A DNA stretch of 39,551 nucleotides from Flavobacteriaceae bacterium (lineage in GTDB: Bacteria > Bacteroidota > Bacteroidia > Flavobacteriales > Flavobacteriaceae), in NCBI GenBank assembly GCA_021647835.1, contig JAKITY010000006.1, forward strand, positions 1 through 39,551, given 5' to 3'. Below, piece after piece: positions 8,302 to 16,320 of this stretch (positions are counted from its first letter, which is position 1; the number at the start of each line of letters is the position of its first letter). Below the pieces are notes generated by a model, which worked only from the letters and a program-made list of their open reading frames with translations, was not told the origin of the DNA and searched no databases. The position numbers were made by a program, and so were the translations under genes.

Positions 8302-8499
8302 TTATGCTTCCGCAGTTGCAGTTGCATCGATAACAATTTGTCCTCTATAGTATAATTTCCCTTCGTGCCAATGTGCTCTATGGTATAAATGCGCTTCTCC
8401 TGTTGTTGGATCTACAGCAATTTGAGGAACAGATGCTTTGTAATGAGTTCTTCTCTTATCTCTTCTTGTTTTCGAAATTTTTCTCTTAGGATGTGCCAT
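8302..8499 (-). CDS. rpmF: 50S ribosomal protein L32
   Basis: 65-residue L32 starting [19 protein letters not shown], the standard N-terminus. The four zinc-binding cysteines of the C+ form are absent; the equivalent region reads [20 protein letters not shown]. This is therefore a zinc-free L32, as I recall for Bacteroidota. It starts 2 bases after the DUF177 gene, the conserved yceD-rpmF pairing, and is followed by a terminator. Confidence 0.96.
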   Translation of the reverse strand: MAHPKRKISKTRRDKRRTHYKASVPQIAVDPTTGEAHLYHRAHWHEGKLYYRGQIVIDATATAEA

Positions 8500-8501
8500 C
8501 T

Positions 8502-9026
8502 TTATTCTTTTTTATTCGATTGTAATTCTTTTAATTTCTCCCAACGAGGATCAATTGTGTCTTCTTTAATTTTATATTCTTCTAATTTTTTCAATATTTC
8601 TGATTGTAATGTACCATCTTCAACTCCAGGATGAACCCTTTTAACAGGTAAGGATAGTATAATCATCTCATAAATTAAGTGTGATATATCTAATTGAAAT
8701 TGATTATGCGGAATAATTAACACCTCATCATTATCATCATTGTACTCTTCACCAAATTTCACAATTAATGGCAAATCTCCTTTGATTATAAGGTCAAAAG
8801 GTTCGCTGGTCATATCGCAAGCGACTGTTACAACTCCTTTTGAATCAAACATAAGATTAAACATATTGTGCCTTTTCTCAAATTCTAAATCAATCTTTAT
8901 ATCAGCATTTTCAAATTCATGATATTGAAAATATTCAAAGAACGTATTGTCAATTTTATATTCAAATTGATGTTTTCCTAATTTTAGTCCTGTAAAAGAT
9001 ATGTTGAATTCTTTTAAGTCTTTCAT
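8502..9026 (-). CDS. DUF177 / YceD-family protein
   Basis: 174-residue member of the DUF177 (YceD) family, usually encoded just before rpmF and linked to 23S rRNA or ribosome maturation in plants and bacteria. The family signature is the cysteine-containing [22 protein letters not shown] region, seen here at about residues 70-92, preceding an acidic loop ([13 protein letters not shown]). I prefer the ATG at 9026 over the in-frame TTG at 9038. A perfect -7 element TATATTTG lies 22 bases before this ATG. Confidence 0.88.
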   Translation of the reverse strand: MKDLKEFNISFTGLKLGKHQFEYKIDNTFFEYFQYHEFENADIKIDLEFEKRHNMFNLMFDSKGVVTVACDMTSEPFDLIIKGDLPLIVKFGEEYNDDNDEVLIIPHNQFQLDISHLIYEMIILSLPVKRVHPGVEDGTLQSEILKKLEEYKIKEDTIDPRWEKLKELQSNKKE

Positions 9027-9048
9027 TTTGAATGTCAATTTGAGCGTG

Positions 9049-9056
9049 CAAATATA
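9049..9056 (-). promoter_or_regulatory. -7 element TATATTTG of the DUF177-rpmF unit
   Basis: Perfect TAnnTTTG on the minus strand, 22 bases before the chosen DUF177 ATG. No clear TTTG at -33. Confidence 0.6.
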
Positions 9057-9107
9057 TAAAAATATCAGATATATTTATAGTTATTTCGCTTTTTTATTCT
9101 ACCCTTT

Positions 9108-10136
9108 TTATTTTAATGCTCCTTGAATTAATGCTTTGTGGTTTGAACGCATTTTATAGATTTTAATTGCTTTAAAAAGCGCTGCTTTAAAAGAACTTTC
9201 ATTTGCTATTCCTTGCCCTGCAATTTCATAGGCTGTGCCATGATCTGGAGATGTTCTTATCTTACTCAATCCTGCAGTATAATTAACTCCTTTACCAAAA
9301 GATAGCGTTTTAAAAGGAGCCAATCCTTGATCGTGATACATTGCTAAAATGGCATCGAATTTCTTATATGTTTCTGATCCAAAAAAACCGTCAGCAGCAT
9401 AAGGGCCATATACCAACTTCCCTTCTTCTTGAATTTCTGCAATCGTTGGTCTTACAATTGTGTCATCTTCGCCTCCTATTACTCCTTTATCTCCACAATG
9501 TGGATTTAACCCTAAAATTGCAATTTTTGGTCGTGGAATTTCAAAATCTTGCACCAATGTTTTATACATTACAGCGACTTTGCTCTTTATTAATTCTGGT
9601 GTAATTGTTTTAGAAATATCAGCAACTGGAATATGACCTGTGATTAAACCGACACGCAATTCATCAGTCATTAAAATCATTAAACTTTTCCCTTCTAATT
9701 TGTCTTCTAAAAACTCTGTATGTCCAGCAAATTTAAATGCATCAGATTGAATGTTTTCTTTATTAATTGGCGCAGTAACCAACACATCTATCTGATTGTT
9801 TTTTAGCGCTTTTACAGATTCATCTAAAGAAATTAAAGCATATTTACCTCCTATATCATTGGATTTTCCAGGTGTAACCTCAACATCCTCTTGCCATACA
9901 TTCAATACATTTATTTTATCTTCTTTAACTTGATGTAGATTAGAAATAGAATGGACTTGTATATTTTGATTGACTATTTTTTTATAATATGAGACAACTT
10001 TAGTAGATCCAAAAAGTATTGGAGTACAAAAGTCTAACATCCTATTATTAGCAAATGTTTTTAAAACAACCTCAACACCTATTCCGTTAATATCTCCTAT
10101 TGAAATTCCAACTTTTATTTTACTCTCTTTATTCAT
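9108..10136 (-). CDS. pdxA: 4-hydroxythreonine-4-phosphate dehydrogenase
   Basis: 342-residue PdxA of the DXP-dependent pyridoxal phosphate pathway, which oxidises 4-phosphohydroxy-L-threonine with NAD+. Diagnostic stretches are GISIGDINGIGVEV at the N-terminus, VTAPINKENI, FAGHTEFLE (a metal His), GLNPHCGDKG (a metal His) and AMYHDQGLAPFK (a metal His). No catalytic residue appears lost. It is divergent from ribE with a 59-base gap. The DUF177 gene lies 81 bases downstream behind its own -7 element. Confidence 0.95.
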   Translation of the reverse strand: MNKESKIKVGISIGDINGIGVEVVLKTFANNRMLDFCTPILFGSTKVVSYYKKIVNQNIQVHSISNLHQVKEDKINVLNVWQEDVEVTPGKSNDIGGKYALISLDESVKALKNNQIDVLVTAPINKENIQSDAFKFAGHTEFLEDKLEGKSLMILMTDELRVGLITGHIPVADISKTITPELIKSKVAVMYKTLVQDFEIPRPKIAILGLNPHCGDKGVIGGEDDTIVRPTIAEIQEEGKLVYGPYAADGFFGSETYKKFDAILAMYHDQGLAPFKTLSFGKGVNYTAGLSKIRTSPDHGTAYEIAGQGIANESSFKAALFKAIKIYKMRSNHKALIQGALK

Positions 10137-10154
10137 TCAGTAGTTTATTATTCT

Positions 10155-10162
10155 TATCTTTG
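10155..10162 (+). promoter_or_regulatory. -7 element TATCTTTG of ribE
   Basis: Perfect TAnnTTTG in the pdxA-ribE divergent gap, 33 bases before the ribE ATG. The -33 box is weak. Confidence 0.6.
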
Positions 10163-10195
10163 ATACATCAAAAGTAATCAATAAATTTGACACGT

Positions 10196-10777
10196 ATGTT
10201 TACTGGAATCATAGAAATTTTAGGAATTGTTCAAAAAATAGAACGAGAAAATGACAATCTTCATATTTCTATTAAAAGTGATATTACATCAGAATTAAAA
10301 ATAGATCAAAGTGTCGCTCATAATGGAATTTGTCTGACTGTTGTTGCCCTTGAAAATGACATTTATACTGTAACCGCTATTCAAGAAACATTAGACAAAA
10401 CCAATCTTTACGCTCTCAAAATTGGTGACGCTATGAATCTTGAACGCGCAATGAAACTCGGAAATCGGTTGGATGGGCATATTGTTCAAGGACATGTAGA
10501 TCAAACTGCAACTTGTATTGAAAAAAAATCTCAAAACGGAAGTCATATTTTTACTTTTAAATATGATTCTAATAAAAATAATATCACAATAGAAAAAGGA
10601 TCTATAACGATAAATGGCGTGAGTTTAACTGTTGTAAACTCTGAAAAAGACAGTTTTAGTGTTGCTATAATTCCATATACAATAGAAAATACCACTTTTA
10701 AAGGCATGCAAATCAATGATATTGTAAACTTAGAATTTGATGTTATTGGGAAATATGTTGCAAGGTTAATGCAGTAA
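10196..10777 (+). CDS. ribE: Riboflavin synthase, alpha chain
   Basis: 193-residue enzyme that dismutates two 6,7-dimethyl-8-ribityllumazines to riboflavin. It consists of two tandem lumazine-binding barrels. The first begins MFTGIIEILG, the family's invariant N-terminus, and contains NGICLTVV. The linker carries GHIVQGHVDQTA, and the second barrel contains INGVSLTVV. The start is the ATG at 10196, since the catalytic N-terminus is MFTGII. The in-frame TTG at 10187 would add three residues. Confidence 0.96.
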   Translation: MFTGIIEILGIVQKIERENDNLHISIKSDITSELKIDQSVAHNGICLTVVALENDIYTVTAIQETLDKTNLYALKIGDAMNLERAMKLGNRLDGHIVQGHVDQTATCIEKKSQNGSHIFTFKYDSNKNNITIEKGSITINGVSLTVVNSEKDSFSVAIIPYTIENTTFKGMQINDIVNLEFDVIGKYVARLMQ

Positions 10778-10783
10778 TAAAGA

Positions 10784-11002
10784 TTATTCTTCTTTTCTAC
10801 GAAGTTTATTAATAGCGTAAATCAAACCTGAACTTAATAAGAAAATTGCGCCTCCATCTATTGGTAATCCTGGCGGATTAGGCGGATTACATGGTGGACT
10901 TGTACATGGACCAGGACCTCCTCCAGGACCTTGGGCATACGATACAAATGTGATTGAAGTAAAGACTACAATCAAAAAAAGTTTCTTTAAACTCTTTTTC
11001 AT
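10784..11002 (-). CDS. Secreted mini-protein with PID-CTERM sorting tail
   Basis: 72-residue protein consisting almost only of signals. An N-terminal signal peptide (MKKSLKKLFLIVVFTSITFV, cleaved near SYAQ) leads to a short Gly/Pro/Cys-rich linker with two cysteines. The C-terminus carries the motif LPIDGG, a hydrophobic helix and the basic end NKLRRKEE. This tripartite tail matches what is annotated as the PID-CTERM domain in Flavobacteria, thought to be recognised by an exosortase-like enzyme. The ATG at 11002 was chosen because it begins the signal peptide; a -7 element lies 21 bases upstream. It is convergent with ribE, 6 bases apart. The function of the mature peptide is unknown. Confidence 0.8.
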   Translation of the reverse strand: MKKSLKKLFLIVVFTSITFVSYAQGPGGGPGPCTSPPCNPPNPPGLPIDGGAIFLLSSGLIYAINKLRRKEE

Positions 11003-11022
11003 ATTCACTTTTTGGGGTTTTA

Positions 11023-11030
11023 CAAATATA
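11023..11030 (-). promoter_or_regulatory. -7 element TATATTTG of the PID-CTERM gene
   Basis: Perfect TAnnTTTG on the minus strand, 20 bases before the ATG at 11002. It supports that start over the upstream ATG at 11044. Confidence 0.6.
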
Positions 11031-11076
11031 GTATAATTTTTCAAACAGCCTAAATTTGTAACTACTTTTTCAATAG

Positions 11077-11150
11077 TGGTCCCACAAGGGCTCGAACCTT
11101 GGACCCCCTGATTATGAGTCAGGTGCTCTAACCAGCTGAGCTATGGGACC
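11077..11150 (-). tRNA. tRNA with CAT anticodon (elongator Met or Ile2)
   Basis: 74-nt cloverleaf with acceptor GGTCCCA/TGGGACC and discriminator A. The D-arm is AGCTCAGCTGGTTAGAGC, the anticodon loop CTCATAA (CAT at 11116-11114), and the T-arm GGTTCGAGCC. CCA is not encoded. It lacks initiator features (a mismatched first pair and three G-C pairs in the anticodon stem), so it is not tRNA-fMet. Elongator Met and lysidine-modified Ile cannot be separated by eye. Confidence 0.93.
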
Positions 11151-11277
11151 TAAATGTGGGTGCAATATTACTATTATTTTACTTTATGCACAATATTTTT
11201 TTGTTATTAATATTCAAAAAAAAGATTTTATACAAACCAACTCTTTTTATTACATTAGCATAAAATATTATTACATT

Positions 11278-11781
11278 ATGAATAGAAACGTATTTTTAAT
11301 AAGTTTATTACTCATTTTCAGCAATCTAAGTCTAGATGCTCAAAATTCTGATGATAATTTTTGGGATAATGTTCGATTTGGAGGAGGATTTAATGTCGGT
11401 TTTGGAAGTAATTACACAACACTTGCTATATCTCCAAGTGCTATTTATGATTTTTCTGATGAGTTTAGTTCTGGATTTAGTTTGAGTTATTTATATTCTA
11501 AAAATAAAAACTTTAATACTACAGCAAATGTTTATGGCGCAAGTATTATTTCTCTATACAATCCATTTGATAACTTTCAATTCTCTGGAGAATTTGAAGA
11601 ACTAAATATTAACTTCACTGATGGTTTAAATCAAAATTCTTATTGGAATCCTGCTTTATACTTTGGTGTAGCTTATAGAACAGGAAGGATTTCTGTCGGA
11701 CTGAGATATGATGTCCTGTACAAGGAGAATAAAAGCATTTATAGTTCTGCAATAACACCTGTTTTTAGAATTTACTTCTAA
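11278..11781 (+). CDS. Small outer-membrane beta-barrel protein
   Basis: 167-residue exported protein. The signal peptide MNRNVFLISLLLIFSNLSLD ends at about residue 22 (AQNSD). Alternating, aromatic-terminated strands follow (FGGGFNVGFGS, SSGFSLSYLYSK, PALYFGVAYRTGRISVGLRY). The last strand ends in Tyr-Phe, the usual BAM recognition signal. About eight strands are expected. The reading frame continues upstream into the tRNA, but only the ATG at 11278 gives a signal peptide. The last 17 bases overlap the convergent gene at 11765. No specific function is recognisable. Confidence 0.85.
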   Translation: MNRNVFLISLLLIFSNLSLDAQNSDDNFWDNVRFGGGFNVGFGSNYTTLAISPSAIYDFSDEFSSGFSLSYLYSKNKNFNTTANVYGASIISLYNPFDNFQFSGEFEELNINFTDGLNQNSYWNPALYFGVAYRTGRISVGLRYDVLYKENKSIYSSAITPVFRIYF

Positions 11782-12100
11782 TCCATACTTTTTGCCATTC
11801 GCGTTTTAAAATCAAGTACACTATTTGTTCTACATCAGAAGATTCTATTTGTTTTAATCGACCTTCAGAAACATCTATGCGATACATTAAGTTTAAATAC
11901 TCCGAATAATTATTGCTTATCAGTTTATAAATGGTGTTTTGAAGTTGGCTAATCAATGATTTAGGAGTGATTTCTAATAAAAATCCCTCTTCAATTCCAG
12001 TCATTTGAAAATCCTTATTAAGTTGCTTAATCAATTTTATGTACAACTGATTGTCTGTAATTTCAGAAATAAATTGAAATGAAGTGCTAAGTTTAGACAT
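11765..12100 (-). CDS. Conserved protein of unknown function beside the prenyl synthase
   Basis: 111-residue soluble, mostly helical protein with no signal, membrane helix or catalytic motif that I recognise. Its start overlaps the end of the polyprenyl synthase gene by 8 bases, so the two are translationally coupled on one mRNA. Its 3' end overlaps the convergent beta-barrel gene by 17 bases. Conservation of the pairing elsewhere in Flavobacteriaceae would suggest a link to isoprenoid metabolism, but the sequence itself says nothing about role. Confidence 0.8.
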   Translation of the reverse strand: MSKLSTSFQFISEITDNQLYIKLIKQLNKDFQMTGIEEGFLLEITPKSLISQLQNTIYKLISNNYSEYLNLMYRIDVSEGRLKQIESSDVEQIVYLILKREWQKVWIRSKF

Positions 12101-13061
12101 TTCTATTCATTAAATTCTCTCCAAAATCTCTCAATAATTGCTTTTTATCATTAGAAATTGAAATCGTTTCTAATATTTTAAATGCTTGTTGTGTATATTT
12201 TTTTATTGCTTGTTTTGTTTCTTCGGATGCTTTTGAAGTATCAAAAATAGACTTCACCTCTTCTATTTTTTGCTGATTGTCATTTAATTTTGATGAAAAC
12301 AACGCTTCCAATCTTTTCTTTTCTGATGGATTGCAATTTTCTAAAGCCGTTAAATATAAATACGTTTTCTTATTCTCTATAATATCTCCTCCAACTTGCT
12401 TTCCAAAGGTTTTTGGATCGCCAAATGCATCTAAATAATCATCTTGTAATTGAAAGGCAATACCTAAATTCAAGCCAAAATCATACATTTTATTTGATTC
12501 TTCCTCTGAAACTTCAGCAATAACAGCACCCATTTTTAAGGTTGAGGCTACCAAAACAGACGTTTTAAGTGTAATCATTTTCATATATTCATCAATAGAC
12601 ACATCGTTTCTCGTTTCAAAATCAATATCTAATTGTTGTCCTTCACAAACTTCAATTCCTGTTTTGCTAAATAATTGCGTCAATTTTTTAAAAACGGCTG
12701 GTTCGTAACTTTCTAAATATTGGTATGCAAGAATCAACATAGCATCTCCAGACAAAATTCCAGTATTTGTATCCCATTTTTCATGTACCGTGATTTTTCC
12801 TCTCCGCAAAGGTGCGTCATCCATAATATCATCATGAATTAAAGTGAAATTATGAAAAACCTCTATTGCCAACGCAACATCCAACGCTTTCTTATAATCA
12901 ACTCCAAAAGCATCGGCACTTAGTAATGCTAAAATAGGGCGTAACTTTTTTCCGCCAAGACTCAATATATATTCTATAGGTTGGTATAGATTTTTAGGCT
13001 CTCTAACTCCTACTTTTTCTTTTAAATACTCTTCAAATACTGATTTATAAACTGCTAACAC
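12093..13061 (-). CDS. Polyprenyl (farnesyl/geranylgeranyl-type) diphosphate synthase
   Basis: 322-residue trans-prenyltransferase that extends allylic diphosphates with isopentenyl diphosphate. Both aspartate-rich motifs are present: the first in LIHDDIMDDAPLRRG and the second in FQLQDDYLDAFGD. GGKKLRPIL occurs near the N-terminus. I chose GTG at 13061, preceded by AAGGA, because it gives the usual family length. The longer in-frame ATG at 13172 would add a 37-residue tail and start within the tetR promoter region. The product chain length cannot be read reliably from sequence here. Confidence 0.92.
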   Translation of the reverse strand: MLAVYKSVFEEYLKEKVGVREPKNLYQPIEYILSLGGKKLRPILALLSADAFGVDYKKALDVALAIEVFHNFTLIHDDIMDDAPLRRGKITVHEKWDTNTGILSGDAMLILAYQYLESYEPAVFKKLTQLFSKTGIEVCEGQQLDIDFETRNDVSIDEYMKMITLKTSVLVASTLKMGAVIAEVSEEESNKMYDFGLNLGIAFQLQDDYLDAFGDPKTFGKQVGGDIIENKKTYLYLTALENCNPSEKKRLEALFSSKLNDNQQKIEEVKSIFDTSKASEETKQAIKKYTQQAFKILETISISNDKKQLLRDFGENLMNRNV

Positions 13062-13135
13062 TATCCTTATTTTTTTGTAAAAATAATTTGTCCTAATAAA
13101 TAAAACACTAAAAAACAGAAAAACTTTGGAAACTT

Positions 13136-13167
13136 TTTGTGTATTTAAAGTTTCCTTCTTATATTTG
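13136..13167 (+). promoter_or_regulatory. Promoter of the TetR-RND efflux operon
   Basis: TTTG (13136-13139), 20 bases, then TATATTTG (13160-13167) is an ideal Bacteroidota promoter. The ATG of tetR follows 20 bases later. Autoregulation by TetR is likely, but I see no convincing dyad. Confidence 0.8.
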
Positions 13168-13187
13168 CGCACTATTATAGAACTATT

Positions 13188-13793
13188 ATGAAAAGTAAGA
13201 TTTTAGAAAAATCAATAGAAATGTTCTTAAACTACGGGTTTAAAAGTGTAACTATGGATGATATTTCTGAACAGTTAGGTATTTCTAAAAAAACAATTTA
13301 CGCACATTATAAAAACAAAACAAAACTTGTAGAGGCCACTACAATGGCGGTTTTTGAATTAATTTCAAGTGGAATTGATTGTATTTGTGAACTCAACAAA
13401 AATCCTATCGAAGAGTTGTATGCTATTAAAAGTTTTGTAATGAAGCATTTAAAAGATGAAAAATCTTCGCCACAATACCAACTTCAAAAATATTATCCTG
13501 AATTATTTCACGCATTGAAAAAAAAACAATTAGAGATTATGCAAGAATGTGTTACTAATAATTTGAAAAAAGGTGTTGGTCAGGAATTATATCGTAGTGA
13601 AATTGATATTGACTTTATCTCAAGAATCTATTTCAGTGGAATTATTGGTATTAAAGACGAGGAAACTTTTCCTCACGATGTGTTTACTCCAAATTACCTT
13701 TTAGAAAACTATTTAGAGTACCATATTAGAGCAATTGCTACCGAAAAAGGATTAAAAACATTGCAAAATTTATTATCAAAAAATGAAAATTAA
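13188..13793 (+). CDS. TetR/AcrR family transcriptional regulator of the efflux operon
   Basis: 201-residue TetR-type repressor. The N-terminal helix-turn-helix spans about residues 15-50: FKSVTMDDISEQLGISKKTI, then YAHYKNKTKLVEA. The C-terminal ligand-binding region is helical and unspecific. It is the first gene of a four-gene efflux operon; its last 11 bases overlap the start of the TolC-like gene. Local control of the pump is therefore the natural reading. The inducer is unknown. Confidence 0.93.
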   Translation: MKSKILEKSIEMFLNYGFKSVTMDDISEQLGISKKTIYAHYKNKTKLVEATTMAVFELISSGIDCICELNKNPIEELYAIKSFVMKHLKDEKSSPQYQLQKYYPELFHALKKKQLEIMQECVTNNLKKGVGQELYRSEIDIDFISRIYFSGIIGIKDEETFPHDVFTPNYLLENYLEYHIRAIATEKGLKTLQNLLSKNEN

Positions 13794-15120
13794 ATTATTA
13801 CTATTAACATTCATATTTGCGCTACAAATAAATGCACAAGAAAATTATTCTTTTAGTTTAGAAGAAGCAATTGATTACGCATTAGAACACAATAGAACTG
13901 TTATCAATTCTAAGAAAGACATTGAATCTGCAAAAAAACGAAAATGGGAAACTACAACTATTGGTTTGCCACAAATTAATGCAGAAATTGATTATAAAAA
14001 CTGGTTAAAACAACAAGTCTCTTTAATTCCTGCAGAGTTTTTTGGGGGAAATCAAGGCGAGTTTGCTGAAATTGCTTTTGGCACAAAACAAACAATAAAT
14101 GCTACAGTAACTTTAAGTCAATTACTATTTGACGGTTCATATTTAGTTGGTTTACAATCTGCAAAAGTATTTTTAGAAATTTCTAAAAACGCAAAAGAGA
14201 AAACAGATTTAGAAGTTAGAAAGGTTGTCATCAATGCTTATGGAAATGTTTTGATGGCTGAAGAAAGTATAAGAATCTTAGAAAAAAACCTTGTTGTTTT
14301 AGAGAAAACACTCTTTGAAACCACAAAGATTTATGAAAATGGATTAGCCGAAGAAGAAAGTGTTGAGCAACTACAAATCACACTATCGAGTATAAAAAGT
14401 AATTTAAACAAAACTACAAGGCTTAAAAAATTAGCGTATCAAATGCTGAATATTACGCTAGGAATTGACTTGAATAACACAACTATTTTAACCGATACTT
14501 TAGAAAATCTAACAACAGACAATATTGTTTTAGATTTATTAAACGCTCCTAGTTCTGTTAAAAATAACATCGACTATAAAATCGCTACAAATGATAAACG
14601 TGCAAAAGAATTACTGTTAAAGCTTGAAAAAAGTAAAGCATTGCCAAGTTTAAGAGCCTTTATAAATGGAGGTTATCTTGCAAATAGTGATAATTTTAAT
14701 TTCACAAATAGCAATCAAAAATGGTTTGGATCATCTCTTTTTGGTGTGAGTATGAATGTCCCGATTTTTAGCTCAGGATTGAGAAGCGCTGCAACACAAC
14801 GCGCAAAAATAAACCTTGAAAAATCAGAAGAAAATCTAACAGAAACTGAACAGAAATTAAAATTACAAGTTGCATCTGCTAAAAGTGATTACCAGTTTGC
14901 AATAGAAGAGTACGAGAATAAAAAGCAAAACTTAAATTTAGCCGAACGCATAGAAAAGAAAAATCAAATCAAATATTTTGAAGGTATTTCTTCTAGTTTT
15001 GAATTGCGTCAAGCACAAACACAACTATACGCTAGTCAACAAGGATTTTTACAAGCAATGCTTAATGTAATTAATAAAAAAGCAACTTTAGAAATGGCTC
15101 TTAATACTCCAATAAACTAA
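13783..15120 (+). CDS. TolC-family outer-membrane efflux protein
   Basis: 445-residue outer-membrane channel of the tripartite pump. The signal peptide is MKIKLLLLTFIFALQINAQ. Two OEP repeats with long helices follow, the second ending in heptad-rich ERIEKKNQIKYFEGISSSFE. The motif family LRQAQTQLYASQQ near the C-terminus is typical of Bacteroidota TolC homologues. It overlaps tetR and is followed after 12 bases by the membrane-fusion protein gene. Confidence 0.93.
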   Translation: MKIKLLLLTFIFALQINAQENYSFSLEEAIDYALEHNRTVINSKKDIESAKKRKWETTTIGLPQINAEIDYKNWLKQQVSLIPAEFFGGNQGEFAEIAFGTKQTINATVTLSQLLFDGSYLVGLQSAKVFLEISKNAKEKTDLEVRKVVINAYGNVLMAEESIRILEKNLVVLEKTLFETTKIYENGLAEEESVEQLQITLSSIKSNLNKTTRLKKLAYQMLNITLGIDLNNTTILTDTLENLTTDNIVLDLLNAPSSVKNNIDYKIATNDKRAKELLLKLEKSKALPSLRAFINGGYLANSDNFNFTNSNQKWFGSSLFGVSMNVPIFSSGLRSAATQRAKINLEKSEENLTETEQKLKLQVASAKSDYQFAIEEYENKKQNLNLAERIEKKNQIKYFEGISSSFELRQAQTQLYASQQGFLQAMLNVINKKATLEMALNTPIN

Positions 15121-15132
15121 AAAATCAAACAA

Positions 15133-16302
15133 ATGAAAAAAATATTATCACTAACATTTATAATACTTCTTTTTATTTCTTGTGGAAATAAAAACGAGCA
15201 ATCTATAGAAGACCTTATTACTTCTAATAATTTAGAGCAAATCCGAGTGAAAAAATCTGAATTAGACAAAAAGCAGCAAGAAATTAAGGCGCAATTAGAA
15301 AGATTGGAAGTGAAAATTAAAGAATTAGATCCTTTAGAAAAAATCCCTCCAATTACAACGCTTATAGTAAAAGAAAGTATTTTTAATCACTATTTAGAAC
15401 TGCAAGGAAGTGTAAATACAAAGCAAAATTTAGTTGTATTTCCTGAATATTCTGGAATTCTTACTCGTGTGTATGTAAAAGAAGGACAACATGTAAATAA
15501 AGGGCAAATTCTTGCGAAAATTGATGATGGTGGATTAAGCCAACAGTTAGCACAAGTACAAATACAAACAGATTTGGCTAAAACAACTTTTGAACGTCAA
15601 GAACGCCTTTGGAATCAAAAAATAGGTAGTGAAATTCAATACTTACAAGCAAAATCTACCTACGAAGCGCAACAAAAAGTAGTAAATCAATTGCAAATAC
15701 AGATAGGTAAAACAATAGTACGTGCACCCTTTTCTGGAACTATAGATGACGTAATTACCGAACAAGGAAGTGTTGTTGCGCCTGGTCAATCACAATTATT
15801 CAGAATTGTAAATTTAAGCAATATGTATATTGAAACCGATGTTCCAGAACGTTACTTAACTACTGTTACTAAAGGAAAACTTGTTGAAGTTAATTTTCCA
15901 ATTCTTGGAAAAACAATAAACTCAAAAATACGTCAAGCAGGAAATTTTATCAATCCTGCAAATAGAACCTTTAAAGCCGAAATTGCAGTGCCAAATAAAG
16001 ACAAATCTATTAAACCTAATCTTACTGCGAAACTAAAAATAAACGATTACACTAATGATAAAGCAATATTAATTCTACAAAGTATTATTTCCGAAAATGC
16101 CGAAGGGCAACAATATGTTTACACTATAACCAATAAAAATGGCAATAAGGCAAAAGCAAAACGTGTTATTATTGAAACAGGAAAAACACAAGGTGATTAT
16201 ATTGAAATTCTTTCTGGTTTAGAAAATGGAAGCGAAATTATAAATGAAGGAGCACGAAGTGTGAAAGACGGACAAGACGTAAAAATTCTTTTAGCAGAGT
16301 AA
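15133..16302 (+). CDS. RND efflux periplasmic adaptor (membrane-fusion) lipoprotein
   Basis: 389-residue HlyD/AcrA-like adaptor. The lipobox FISCG puts the acylated Cys at about residue 17. A charged coiled-coil segment covers about 33-68. A barrel/lipoyl half (VFPEYSGILTRVYVKEGQHV) leads to the alpha-hairpin with Gln-rich heptads. The second lipoyl half (IVRAPFSGTIDDVITEQGSV) and beta-barrel follow. It lies between the TolC and RND genes. The extra coiled coil before the first lipoyl half is a feature of this subfamily. Confidence 0.93.
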   Translation: MKKILSLTFIILLFISCGNKNEQSIEDLITSNNLEQIRVKKSELDKKQQEIKAQLERLEVKIKELDPLEKIPPITTLIVKESIFNHYLELQGSVNTKQNLVVFPEYSGILTRVYVKEGQHVNKGQILAKIDDGGLSQQLAQVQIQTDLAKTTFERQERLWNQKIGSEIQYLQAKSTYEAQQKVVNQLQIQIGKTIVRAPFSGTIDDVITEQGSVVAPGQSQLFRIVNLSNMYIETDVPERYLTTVTKGKLVEVNFPILGKTINSKIRQAGNFINPANRTFKAEIAVPNKDKSIKPNLTAKLKINDYTNDKAILILQSIISENAEGQQYVYTITNKNGNKAKAKRVIIETGKTQGDYIEILSGLENGSEIINEGARSVKDGQDVKILLAE

Positions 16303-16320
16303 ACCTAAAGATTACAACTT

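Noticed and set aside
11143-11277. Upstream extension of the beta-barrel gene into tRNA(CAT)
   Set aside because: The extension would translate tRNA sequence and hide the signal peptide that starts at 11278.
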